Assembly: GCA_964528595.1 (NCBI GenBank)
Contig: CAZGTM010000079.1
Location: 1-14,320 of the forward strand
DNA length: 14,320 nt
Source of the DNA: CAYFKJ01 sp964528595
GTDB lineage: Bacteria > Pseudomonadota > Alphaproteobacteria > UBA2966
Direction of reading: 5' to 3'
A program made the translations under genes and the position numbers. Below are positions 6,942 to 13,950 of the stretch, in pieces (positions within the stretch are counted from its first letter, which is position 1; each line of letters starts with the position of its first letter). The notes under the pieces were generated by a model. It was given only the letters and a program-made list of their open reading frames with translations. It had not been told where the DNA came from and ran no database searches.

Positions 6942-6966
6942 ATTGTTTGTTGGACCACCAAACAAT
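6942..6966. promoter_or_regulatory. Palindromic operator, probable TetR binding site
   Basis: A 25-bp palindrome with arms ATTGTTTG and CAAACAAT. Twenty-two of 25 positions are self-complementary; the exceptions are the central base and one symmetric pair. It lies 47 bp downstream of the tetR stop and 18 bp upstream of the hcrC start, just after the candidate -10 box, a position that would block transcription. It is AT-rich in a GC-rich region, and its size suits a TetR dimer or pair of dimers. Confidence 0.65.
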
Positions 6967-6984
6967 TCACATCGGAGCCCTAAA

Positions 6985-7479
6985 ATGAATGTGGATAATG
7001 CTCCCCGCAAGAAGATCGTCACTCTCACGCTAAACGGGCGGCCCCGCGAAGACGCTGTGTCGGACAATCTTCTGCTGATCGATTACCTGCGCGAAACCAC
7101 CGGATTAACCGGCACCAAAATGGGTTGCGACGGCGGCGAATGCGGCGCCTGCACGGTACTTGTCGATGACGAGCCCCACCTCGCCTGCCTGACGCTGACG
7201 CAATCCGTCGCGGGCAAGCGCGTGGAGACCGTCGAAGCCCTGGCCGACAACGGACGCATGTCGAAGCTGCAAGCCGCCTTCCACGAAAAACTGGGCGCCC
7301 AATGCGGTTTCTGCACGCCGGGCATGATCATGGCCTCGGAAGGCCTGTTGCGGGAAAACCCCGACCCGACGGCGGACGAGATCAAGGAAAGCCTCGGCGG
7401 CAACATCTGCCGCTGTACCGGTTACGTGAAGATCATCGAATCGGTTCAGCAGGCAGCCGGTCAGGGAGAGGGCGCATGA
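6985..7479 (+). CDS. hcrC: 4-hydroxybenzoyl-CoA reductase-type enzyme, 2x[2Fe-2S] gamma subunit
   Basis: A 164-residue small subunit of a molybdenum hydroxylase (xanthine oxidase family). The N-terminal plant-ferredoxin-like [2Fe-2S] site uses C48, C53, C56 and C68 (CDGGECGAC, then HLAC). The second [2Fe-2S] site in the helical domain uses C107, C110, C142 and C144 (CGFCTPG and CRCTG). It carries electrons between the molybdenum and the FAD/[4Fe-4S] subunit. The start is ATG 6985 with GGAG 7 nt upstream; the open frame continues further up through tetR, but that part is not family-like. It overlaps hcrA by 4 bp (ATGA). The order small-large-medium matches hbaBCD of Rhodopseudomonas as I recall, and not hcrABC of Thauera. 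The assignment as HBCR depends on hcrB. Confidence 0.9.
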   Translation: MNVDNAPRKKIVTLTLNGRPREDAVSDNLLLIDYLRETTGLTGTKMGCDGGECGACTVLVDDEPHLACLTLTQSVAGKRVETVEALADNGRMSKLQAAFHEKLGAQCGFCTPGMIMASEGLLRENPDPTADEIKESLGGNICRCTGYVKIIESVQQAAGQGEGA

Positions 7480-9824
7480 ACGACACGGCCCCCGGACGCG
7501 GCGATAAGATCAATCACGGTGCGGGCGACCGCATCCCGCTGATCGACGGCATCGAAAAGGTTACCGGCAACGCCAAGTACACCGCCGATCTCGACCACAC
7601 CGGTGCCCTGGTGGGCCGCATCCTGCGCAGCCGCTGGAGCCACGCCGAAATCCTCAGCATCGACACCTCCAAGGCCCTGGCCCTGTCCGGCGTCGAGGCG
7701 GTTATCACCGGCGACGATTGCGACAAGCCCTTCGGCGTGCTGCCCATCACCGAGAACGAATATCCCCTGGCGCGCGGCAAGGCGCGTTACCGCGGCGATC
7801 CCATTGCCGCCGTCGCCGCCGTCGACGAACAGACGGCGATCGCGGCGCTCAAACTGATCGAGGTGGAGGTCAAGGAACTGCCCGGCTACACCACCGCGGC
7901 CGAGGCCCGCAAAGCCGACGCCGTGGCGATCCACGACGATCTTCCGGGCAACCTGCTGCGCGAGCAGGACTATGAGCTGGGCGACCTCGACGGCGGTTTC
8001 GCCGAGGCCGACCTGGTGGTCGACGGCGCCTACGTCTGCCCCGAGATCAATCACATGCAGATGGAACTGAACGCTTCCCTGGCCGAGTTCGACCCCTACA
8101 AGGGCGCGCTGAAAATCCAGACCGTAACGCAGGTACCCTACTACCTGCACCTCATGCTGGCGCAGTGCCTTGACATTGATCCCTCCCGCGTCCGCGTCAT
8201 CAAGCCGTTCGTCGGCGGTGGTTTCGGCGCGCGGGTCGAGGCGCTCAATTTCGAAATCATCACCGCCCTCCTGGCCAAGGCCACCGGCGGCAAGGTGCGG
8301 CTGACTCAGACCCGCGAGGAATGCTTCATCAATCACCGCGGCCGCCAGCGTCAGGACATCGACCTCAAGATCGGCGTCAAAGCTGACGGCACGCTGACCG
8401 CCTGCGACCTCAAGGTGGTGCAGGCCGGCGGCGCATATGCCAGCTACGGCATTATCACGCTGCTTTATGCCGGCGCCGCCATGAACGCACTCTACCAACT
8501 GCCGGCCTTCAAGTATTTCGGCCAGCGCGTCATGACCAACACGCCGGCCTGCGGCGCCATGCGCGGCCACGGCTGCGTCGACAGCCGCTACGCCTTCGAG
8601 GCCCTGTTCGACGAGGCGGCGGAGCAATTGGCCATCGATCCCTTCGAGATCCGGCGCAAGAATTTCTTCGACGTGCCCTACGAGACCATCAGCGGCGCCA
8701 AGATCATGTCCTATGGCCTGCCGGAGGCGCTCAACTGGGTCGAGGAAGCCTCCGACTGGAAAGGCCGCAAGGGCAACCTGCCGCGCGGCAAGGGACTGGG
8801 CCTCGGCTGTTCGAACTTCATCAGCGGCGCGCCCAAGCCGATCCACTGGACCGGCGAGCCGCACGCCACGGTGAACCTGAAACTCGACTTCGACGGCGGC
8901 GTCACCGTCATGACCGGCGCTTCCGACATTGGTCAGGGTTCCAGCACTATTCTCGTCCAAGCCGTCGCCAACCAACTCGGCATCGATTACGAGCGCATCA
9001 CGCTGGTGGCCAACGACAGCGCCATCACGCCCAAGGACAACGGCTCCTATTCGTCGCGCGTCACCTACATGTGCGGCAACGCCGCCATCCAGGCCGCCGA
9101 CAACCTCAAGGAAGTCCTGGTTCAGGCCGCCGCCGACAAGCTTGATGCCAACCCGGAAGACATCGAATGCCTGGGCGAGGTCTATCGCGTCGCCGGCAGT
9201 CAGGACAAGGGCCTCTCGTTCAACGAGGTGGTGGCCCAGGCGCTGGTCGATACCGGCACCATCACCGTCAAGGGGACCTTCACGACGCCGCGCGAATTCC
9301 AGGGCACCGTCAAGTTCCGCGGCGCCGCCGTGGGTCCGTCGATGGGCTATTCGTATGGCGCCACGGTGGCCGAGGTGACGGTCGACGAAGCCACCGGTCT
9401 GGTCACCGTCGACAAACTTTGGACGGCGCTGGATTGCGGCTTCGCCATCAACCCGCTGTCGGTCGAGGGCCAGATACAGGGCCAGGTCTGGATGGGCCTC
9501 GGTCAGGCGATCAGCGAGGAAGCCAAGTTCCACGAAGGCCTGCCGCTGCACGCCAACATCCTCGACTATAAGGTACCGACCATCGCCGAATCGCCGCCCA
9601 TCGAGGTCAAGATCGTCGAGAGCATCGATCCCAACGGTCCGTTCGGCGCCAAGGAAGCGAGCGAGGGCGCGCTGGCCAGCGCCATCGCGGCGGTGGGCAA
9701 CGCCATCTACGACGCCGTCGGCATCCGCCTGCACGAAGCGCCGTTTTCGCCGGACCGCGTGCTCGATGCGCTGTTCCGCAAGGAACGCGCCGAGAAAAGC
9801 CAGAAAGCCAAGGAGGTGGCGTGA
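7476..9824 (+). CDS. hcrA: 4-hydroxybenzoyl-CoA reductase-type enzyme, molybdenum alpha subunit
   Basis: A 782-residue molybdopterin-binding catalytic subunit, close to the 769 I recall for Thauera HcrA. Seen in order: the N-terminal aldehyde oxidase/xanthine dehydrogenase hammerhead domain (about 20-140), GGGFGAR (247-253), AMRGHG (361-366), DIGQGSST (484-491) and PFGAKEASEG (722-731). E727 in that last motif is the conserved active-site glutamate. In HBCR this subunit removes the para-hydroxyl of 4-hydroxybenzoyl-CoA reductively, giving benzoyl-CoA, with electrons from reduced ferredoxin. The start is ATG 7476 (GGGAG 7 nt upstream), overlapping hcrC by 4 bp; the longer upstream frame is a shadow of hcrC. 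It ends in TGATG with hcrB. A related acyl-CoA substrate, such as protocatechuyl-CoA, cannot be excluded. Confidence 0.88.
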   Translation: MNDTAPGRGDKINHGAGDRIPLIDGIEKVTGNAKYTADLDHTGALVGRILRSRWSHAEILSIDTSKALALSGVEAVITGDDCDKPFGVLPITENEYPLARGKARYRGDPIAAVAAVDEQTAIAALKLIEVEVKELPGYTTAAEARKADAVAIHDDLPGNLLREQDYELGDLDGGFAEADLVVDGAYVCPEINHMQMELNASLAEFDPYKGALKIQTVTQVPYYLHLMLAQCLDIDPSRVRVIKPFVGGGFGARVEALNFEIITALLAKATGGKVRLTQTREECFINHRGRQRQDIDLKIGVKADGTLTACDLKVVQAGGAYASYGIITLLYAGAAMNALYQLPAFKYFGQRVMTNTPACGAMRGHGCVDSRYAFEALFDEAAEQLAIDPFEIRRKNFFDVPYETISGAKIMSYGLPEALNWVEEASDWKGRKGNLPRGKGLGLGCSNFISGAPKPIHWTGEPHATVNLKLDFDGGVTVMTGASDIGQGSSTILVQAVANQLGIDYERITLVANDSAITPKDNGSYSSRVTYMCGNAAIQAADNLKEVLVQAAADKLDANPEDIECLGEVYRVAGSQDKGLSFNEVVAQALVDTGTITVKGTFTTPREFQGTVKFRGAAVGPSMGYSYGATVAEVTVDEATGLVTVDKLWTALDCGFAINPLSVEGQIQGQVWMGLGQAISEEAKFHEGLPLHANILDYKVPTIAESPPIEVKIVESIDPNGPFGAKEASEGALASAIAAVGNAIYDAVGIRLHEAPFSPDRVLDALFRKERAEKSQKAKEVA

Positions 9825-10804
9825 TGGAAACGCTCCCCGATCTCAACCTCATCCAGCCCGCCACCATCGACGAGGCGCTGAGCGCCCTCGACGAAAATCC
9901 CGGCGCCCGACTGATTGCCGGCGGCACCGATCTCCTGGTCAACATCCGCCGCGGTATCGTCGGAGCGGACGCGTTGATCCAGCTGTCGGGCATCGAGGAA
10001 CTGAAGGCGGTTTCCGAATCGGAAGACGGCTGGACCATCGGCGCCGGCGTCACGCTTTCGGCGCTGGCCAAGAACAAGGAACTGGCGGCCGTCTATCCCG
10101 CCCTCAACCAGGCCGCCCGGGCCGTCGCCGGACCCACCCACCGGGTCGTCGCCACGGTGGGCGGCAACCTCTGCCTCGATACGCGCTGCGTTTTCTACAA
10201 CCAGTCGGAATGGTGGCGCGAGGCCAACGACTATTGCCTCAAGGCCAGCGGCGACACCTGTCATACCGCGCCGTCAGGCGAGGTTTGCCACGCCGCGTTT
10301 TCCGGCGACTTGGCCCCGGCCCTGATCGCCCATGACGCCACCGTCCGCACTGCCGGACCGGGGGGCGAGCGGCAAATTCCGTTGCACGAAATGTACCGCA
10401 ACGACGGCCGCGATCACCTCTGCCTGGAAGAGGGCGATATCGTCCTGAGCGTCCATCTGCCGATGCCGCCTGAAGATGTGCAAAGCGCTTATGAAAAAGT
10501 CCGCGTGCGCGGCGCCGTCGACTTCCCGCTGGCCGGCGTCGCCATGGTCCTGGGCCGGAAAGACGGCGTGCTAAACCATCTCTCGATCGCCTTCACCGGC
10601 ACGAACTCCAATCCGGTCAAGGTCGAACGGACGGAAGAACTGATCGGCCTGGCGCTGGACGACGACGGCCTGGAGAAGCTCGCCCGTCTGCTGCCCAAGC
10701 AGATCAAACCCATGCCGAGCACGTTCTACACGCCGCAGTACCGCCGCCGCGCCGTCACCAACGTGACCCGCCGGCTGGCCGAACGGCTGTTCGAATCGGT
10801 TTAA
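9824..10804 (+). CDS. hcrB: 4-hydroxybenzoyl-CoA reductase-type enzyme, FAD/[4Fe-4S] beta subunit
   Basis: A 326-residue FAD-binding subunit. FAD motifs are AGGTDLLVNIR (32-42) and TVGGNLCLDTR (111-121). The diagnostic part is an inserted loop (about 121-160) with C122, C138, C146 and C155 (CVFYNQSEWW; YCLKASGDTC; EVCHAAFSGD). These are exactly the positions I recall for the [4Fe-4S] ligands of Thauera HcrB. Ordinary xanthine dehydrogenase and CO dehydrogenase medium subunits lack this cluster; it is tied to low-potential, reductive operation. The start is ATG 9824, with AGGAGG 7 nt upstream in the last codons of hcrA; a GTG one codon earlier is less likely. It ends 4 bp before the convergent DUF2147 gene. 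This loop is the best evidence for the function of the whole set. Confidence 0.9.
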   Translation: METLPDLNLIQPATIDEALSALDENPGARLIAGGTDLLVNIRRGIVGADALIQLSGIEELKAVSESEDGWTIGAGVTLSALAKNKELAAVYPALNQAARAVAGPTHRVVATVGGNLCLDTRCVFYNQSEWWREANDYCLKASGDTCHTAPSGEVCHAAFSGDLAPALIAHDATVRTAGPGGERQIPLHEMYRNDGRDHLCLEEGDIVLSVHLPMPPEDVQSAYEKVRVRGAVDFPLAGVAMVLGRKDGVLNHLSIAFTGTNSNPVKVERTEELIGLALDDDGLEKLARLLPKQIKPMPSTFYTPQYRRRAVTNVTRRLAERLFESV

Positions 10805-10808
10805 GAGG

Positions 10809-11243
10809 TTACTGGACGCGGGTCCAGGTCTGCTCCTTGCAGAAAAACAGCACGCAGCCCGAGACCTTGAGGGTCTTGTCGTCGACCAGGACCATCTCCG
10901 AGGAATAGGTCTTGCCGTCCTCGGCGTTGTAGATGGTGCCGTCCTCCCATTCGTTGCCGCCCTGGGCTTCCATGCCGGCGATCATCACCGACCCCATGAT
11001 GGGCAGTGTGCGCTTGGCCTCGTCTTCGTTGAGCTTGTCGACCTTGGGCTTGCCGTTCTCGTCGTTGGGTTCCTTGAGCCAGACCACCTTGCCGCAAAGC
11101 TTTTCCGCGCAGGTGTAGATCTGGACGTGGGCGCCCTTGCTTTCGGTGAGCCACACGCCCGTCGGCTCCGCCGCCTGGGCCGCAGCCGTGGTCAATGCGA
11201 GCGCCGCAACGGCCAGCGCCCCTCCGATCAGTTTCTTCAGCAT
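10809..11243 (-). CDS. Secreted DUF2147 protein
   Basis: A 144-residue exported protein. A Sec signal peptide is clear: LKK at the N-terminus, a hydrophobic stretch LIGGALAVAALALTTAA, and a probable cleavage after AQA (about residue 23). The mature part follows the DUF2147 pattern: GVWLTESKGAHVQIYTCAEK then LCGKVVWLKEPND, a WEDGTIYNAEDGKTY segment, and a C-terminal QTWTRV. The four cysteines may form disulfides in the periplasm. The family is widespread in proteobacteria and its molecular function is not known to me. The start is ATG 11243, preceded by GGGGAGG with good spacing; the open frame extends 49 codons upstream without a signal-like start. It is convergent with hcrB and not obviously linked to it. 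The 155-bp gap upstream to the sigma factor gene holds TTGGC/GCCAA (11280-11297) but no clear promoter. Confidence 0.88.
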   Translation of the reverse strand: MLKKLIGGALAVAALALTTAAAQAAEPTGVWLTESKGAHVQIYTCAEKLCGKVVWLKEPNDENGKPKVDKLNEDEAKRTLPIMGSVMIAGMEAQGGNEWEDGTIYNAEDGKTYSSEMVLVDDKTLKVSGCVLFFCKEQTWTRVQ

Positions 11244-11398
11244 CAATTGCCTCCCCGGCTTGTCTCGCGAGTTTTTTAGATTGGCAGCCGAAGGCCAACC
11301 GTGAACCCGCTTCTGCCCGAAATATACCCAGGACGGCAGCCGGAATCGAGCATTTGCGCCAAATAGATCGGCGCCGCGCGAAGGCGGCATCCGCCGGG

Positions 11399-12664
11399 CT
11401 AATTCAGCATGTCCGCCAGGCGGCGTTCCAGGAAGCGCCGTTCCGCCGCGTTGGCGGAAAGTTCGATGGCTTTCTCGTAGGCGGCCCTAGCTCCCGCACG
11501 GTCGCCTATGCGGCGCAGCAGATCGGCTTTGGCGGCGAAGTACGGCTGGTATTGCCGCAATTCGCCCTGGCCGGCGATTTGCTCCAGGACCGCCAGCGCG
11601 GCCTCGGGGCCGTGGTGGTTGGCCAGCGCCACGGCGCCGTTCAGTTGGACCACCGGCGACGGCGTGAGTTCGTAAAGCTTGGCGTAGAGCAAGGAGAGTT
11701 GCGGCCAGTCGGTCTCGGTGTAGCTCGGGGCTTCGGCGTGCAACGCGCTGATCGCCGCCTGGATCTGGTAGGGGCCGATACGGCCCTGCTGCATGGCTAC
11801 CTTCGTCAGTTCCGCGCCCTCCGCGATTTGCGCCCGGTTCCACATGGCGCGGTCCTGGTCCTCCAAGGGCACGTAGGCGCCGCCGCCGTCGGTGCGGGCC
11901 GGACGCCGGGCGTCATGAAGCAGCATCAGCGCCAGCAAACCGGCGGCTTCGGGTTCGCCAGGCAGCAGGGCCACCATGAATTTGGCCAGGTGGATGGCCT
12001 CGGCGCAGAGGTCGGCGCGGTTCAGGTCCTCGCCGGCGGTGGCGGCATAACCTTCGTTGAAGATCAGGTAGATCACGGCGAGCACCGACGACAACCGGTC
12101 GGGCCACAATTCGGGCGGCGGGATCAGGTAGGGGATGCCGGCCTTCTTGATCTTGCGCTTGGCCCGCACCAGGCGTTGCGCCATCGTCGCCTCGGGCACC
12201 AGGAAGGCGCGGGCGATCTCGCCGGTCGTGAGCCCGCCCAGGGTGCGGAGCGTCAGGGCGAGGCGCGCCGGTTCGGCCAGCGCCGGATGGCAGCAGGTGA
12301 AGATCAGCCGCAGCCGCTCGTCGGGAATGGTCTCGTCCACCTCGTCATCCTCGGCCTGGCGCTCCAGGTCGGCCAGCAGCGCAAGCTCTTGCTGTTTGCG
12401 GGCGAAGTTCTGCTCCCGGCGCAGGCGGTCGATGGCGCTGCGCCGCGCCACCTTGATGAGCCAGGCGGCGGGATTGTCGGGCAGGGATTTTTCCGGCCAG
12501 CTTTTCAAGGCCGCCTCGACGGCATCCTGCAGCGCATCCTCCGCCAGGGTAAAATCGCGCAAACGGCCCGTCAGGACCGCCAGCACGCGGCCCCATTCCT
12601 CCCGGACGACGCGCTCGACCGAAGCCAGCGACGCCGTCCGCGAAAGTTCGGCCGTGTTATTCAG
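11399..12664 (-). CDS. ECF42-type RNA polymerase sigma factor with C-terminal extension
   Basis: About 421 residues, twice the size of a plain ECF sigma factor. Sigma region 2 is VERVVREEWGRVLAVL to AIDRLRRE. Region 4 is LRLIFTCCHPALAEPARLAL through GLTTGEIARAFLVPEATMAQ and RLVRAKRKIK; FTCCHPAL is characteristic of this group. The long helical C-terminus (GPYQIQAAISALHAEAP; QLNGAVALANHHGPEAALAV; AAYEKAIELSANAAERRFLE) is TPR-like and is required for activity in ECF42 proteins as I recall. The gene follows, and overlaps by 8 bp, a YCII/DGPF gene, the standard ECF42 partner. The start is unsettled. No ATG, GTG or TTG lies near the overlap; I use CTG 12664. Alternatives are TTG 12700 (weak ribosome site) and GTG 12586 (preceded by GGGAGG but cutting conserved region 2). 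No anti-sigma factor is present. Confidence 0.85.
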   Translation of the reverse strand: MNNTAELSRTASLASVERVVREEWGRVLAVLTGRLRDFTLAEDALQDAVEAALKSWPEKSLPDNPAAWLIKVARRSAIDRLRREQNFARKQQELALLADLERQAEDDEVDETIPDERLRLIFTCCHPALAEPARLALTLRTLGGLTTGEIARAFLVPEATMAQRLVRAKRKIKKAGIPYLIPPPELWPDRLSSVLAVIYLIFNEGYAATAGEDLNRADLCAEAIHLAKFMVALLPGEPEAAGLLALMLLHDARRPARTDGGGAYVPLEDQDRAMWNRAQIAEGAELTKVAMQQGRIGPYQIQAAISALHAEAPSYTETDWPQLSLLYAKLYELTPSPVVQLNGAVALANHHGPEAALAVLEQIAGQGELRQYQPYFAAKADLLRRIGDRAGARAAYEKAIELSANAAERRFLERRLADMLN

Positions 12665-13019
12665 GCTGGCCGCCCATATCGCGCACCGGGCGGATTTCAA
12701 TGGAGCCCAGGGCGGCCGTCGGGATCTTGGCGGCGCAGGCGATGGCCTCGTCCAGGTCCTTGCAGTCCAGGATGTAATAGCCGCCCAATTGCTCCTTGGT
12801 CTCGGCGAACGGCCCGTCCGTAGCATCGGTACTCCCATCCCGCACGCGCACCGTGGTGGCGCTTTCGATGCCTTCGAGGGGGGCGCCGGCCTGCATCAGG
12901 CCGCGCTCTGACCACTCCTGGGAAACCGCGAAATATCCCTGCATATAGGCGTCGCTTTCCGGCGTGCCGGGCTCGGGGTGGGCGTTCTCAGCGGCGTAGA
13001 TGAGCATCATGTACTGCAT
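12657..13019 (-). CDS. YCII/DGPF-domain protein, ECF42 partner
   Basis: A 120-residue YCII-related protein (dimeric alpha/beta, ferredoxin-like fold). It begins MQYMMLIYAAENAHPEPG and contains the signature TDGPFAETKEQLGGYYIL (67-84) with D68-G69-P70-F71. Genes of this family accompany ECF42 sigma factors and are their usual targets; the biochemical role is unknown, though some YCII proteins have hydrolase or lyase-like active sites with conserved His/Asp. The start is ATG 13019, with GGGAG 8 nt upstream; an in-frame ATG at 13085 would add 22 residues unlike the family. Its 3' end overlaps the sigma factor gene. Confidence 0.9.
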   Translation of the reverse strand: MQYMMLIYAAENAHPEPGTPESDAYMQGYFAVSQEWSERGLMQAGAPLEGIESATTVRVRDGSTDATDGPFAETKEQLGGYYILDCKDLDEAIACAAKIPTAALGSIEIRPVRDMGGQPE

Positions 13020-13110
13020 GTCTGGTTCTCCCTCTGATTCAGGTGCGCGCGGTTGATCGGCGCGGATAAGGTCCGAATACGCCATTGATCTAGGGCGCGT
13101 TCACATAAGA

Positions 13111-13137
13111 GACGAACGGGAGGGGGTGTTTTCGACA
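13111..13137 (-). promoter_or_regulatory. Candidate ECF42 autoregulated promoter
   Basis: On the minus strand TGTCGA (13137-13132) and CGTC (13114-13111) are separated by 17 bp. The TGTC-type -35 and CGTC-type -10 are the form recognised by ECF41/42-like sigma factors as I recall. The site lies about 90 bp upstream of the YCII start, between the terminator at 13156-13186 and the YCII-sigma operon, as expected for self-activation. Confidence 0.45.
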
Positions 13138-13155
13138 TGTTTGGGGGGAATCCGC

Positions 13156-13186
13156 AAAAAAATTTCCCAACCCGCCAAACGGGGAA
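13156..13186 (-). terminator. Candidate rho-independent terminator of the membrane-protein gene
   Basis: On the minus strand TTCCC (13186-13182) pairs with GGGAA (13168-13164) around a GC-rich loop that can pair further (CG/CG). It is followed at once by a run of seven T (13162-13156). It lies about 90 bp past the stop of the membrane-protein gene and just before the candidate ECF promoter. The stem is short, so strength is uncertain. Confidence 0.4.
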
Positions 13187-13274
13187 CATGAACGGATTGC
13201 TAATCAGGGAACTTGGTGATTTGTGGGTTGTAGGTTGAATGGAAAGGTGTTGTGCCGAGTGCAACAGCGAAGAA

Positions 13275-13802
13275 TTATTTCTCGCCAATTTTCACCATGA
13301 TCATGTAGGCCACAACGAGAGCGCATCCGCCGAAAAATGCCACTCCCAGCGATCCCATAACGAATTCTCCCCTGCTTAGCATCCAGAACCCAACAACAAC
13401 GAATATTAGGTTTCCCGCTATAAGCCAGATTAGCCTTGCCAAACTGTGAGACTTCGCTGAATTCGAATAACTTTCCGATACTGTCAGACTTTCGCCAGCA
13501 TAGGCTAAACCCGATGTCATCATTCTAATGACAACGATGTACCAACCGATGTACGGGATGCCCAAGGCGATAAGAATCATTATGGACAGGTAGACGCCGT
13601 ACAATAGCCAAACGACGAATCCCACAATTCCTATTGGAATCATTGTCATCAAGAAGATGTTAATAAAGTTCCGGATACGTTTGTGGACCCTTTCCGGTTC
13701 GACTATGTACCCCTTCCCTGCGACCCCCCAAGGATAGAACAGCGTATCCCCGTTAGCGTCTTTCTTGAAGCTGCCTTCAGCCAATTCATCAAAGTAACCC
13801 AC
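13275..13802 (-). CDS. Four-helix integral membrane protein, hypothetical
   Basis: A 175-residue protein whose family I do not recognise with certainty. The soluble N-terminus reads GYFDELAEGSFKKDANGDTL (2-21), then FYPWGVAGKGYIV, with a charged ERVHKRIR segment. Four hydrophobic segments follow at about 46-68, 70-92, 121-142 and 150-170, separated by a polar loop (SESYSNSAKSHS). The FYPWG.GKGY pattern resembles conserved hypothetical membrane proteins of other proteobacteria. The start is placed at GTG 13802, with GGGAGG 6 nt upstream. An in-frame ATG at 13835 adds 11 residues and has no ribosome site, but would overlap a short frame by ATGA. Base composition is visibly more AT-rich than the catabolic genes, suggesting separate origin. 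No function can be given. Confidence 0.75.
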   Translation of the reverse strand: MGYFDELAEGSFKKDANGDTLFYPWGVAGKGYIVEPERVHKRIRNFINIFLMTMIPIGIVGFVVWLLYGVYLSIMILIALGIPYIGWYIVVIRMMTSGLAYAGESLTVSESYSNSAKSHSLARLIWLIAGNLIFVVVGFWMLSRGEFVMGSLGVAFFGGCALVVAYMIMVKIGEK

Positions 13803-13831
13803 TTCAAGCCTCCCGCATAAGTAGTCAAATA

Positions 13832-13888
13832 TCATCTACGCAATACATAAATGTTGCCCGCGATGTCAACTAGCGCAAAGTCGGACAT
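13832..13888 (-). CDS. Possible 18-residue leader or gene remnant
   Basis: ATG 13888 opens 18 codons (MSDFALVDIAGNIYVLRR) ending in TGA, which overlaps the ATG at 13835 of the longer membrane-protein frame as ATGA. The frame stays open upstream for another 15 codons. The hydrophobic-charged pattern looks protein-like, but 18 codons prove nothing and the ribosome site (GGAA, 4 nt) is poor. It may be a coupled leader, the tail of a decayed gene, or chance. Confidence 0.2.
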   Translation of the reverse strand: MSDFALVDIAGNIYVLRR

Positions 13889-13892
13889 TGTT

Positions 13893-13931
13893 CCAACATA
13901 GTGGTGTTGGGGCGAGCATGAAACTCGCCCC
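13893..13931. repeat. REP-like pair of inverted repeats
   Basis: Two adjacent hairpins: CCAACA/TGTTGG (13893-13898 and 13905-13910) and GGGGCGAG/CTCGCCCC (13909-13916 and 13924-13931, loop CATGAAA). The GC-rich hairpin with an AT-containing loop is typical of dispersed intergenic REP elements. It lies 19 bp beyond the 3' end of the GIY-YIG gene and has no T-run, so it is not a standard terminator. Confidence 0.55.
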
Positions 13932-13950
13932 TACCCGGTCTCCGATATTC

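Noticed and set aside
7461..9734. A 757-codon open frame antisense to hcrA
   Set aside because: It is a shadow of a GC-rich gene. The sense frame has all molybdenum-hydroxylase motifs, and the antisense product is low-complexity in H, D, G and V with no recognisable domain.
11195..12823. A 542-codon plus-strand frame antisense to the sigma factor gene
   Set aside because: Rich in R, G and Q with no domain; it also crosses three genes that have firm homology on the minus strand.
12665..12838. N-terminal extension of the sigma factor to ATG 12838
   Set aside because: It would overlap the YCII gene by about 180 bp, and the added 58 residues are an R/P/W-rich shadow of YCII without family resemblance.
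13893..13931. CRISPR or tRNA-like element
   Set aside because: Only two short hairpins with no regularly spaced repeat units and no cloverleaf; REP-like is the simpler reading.
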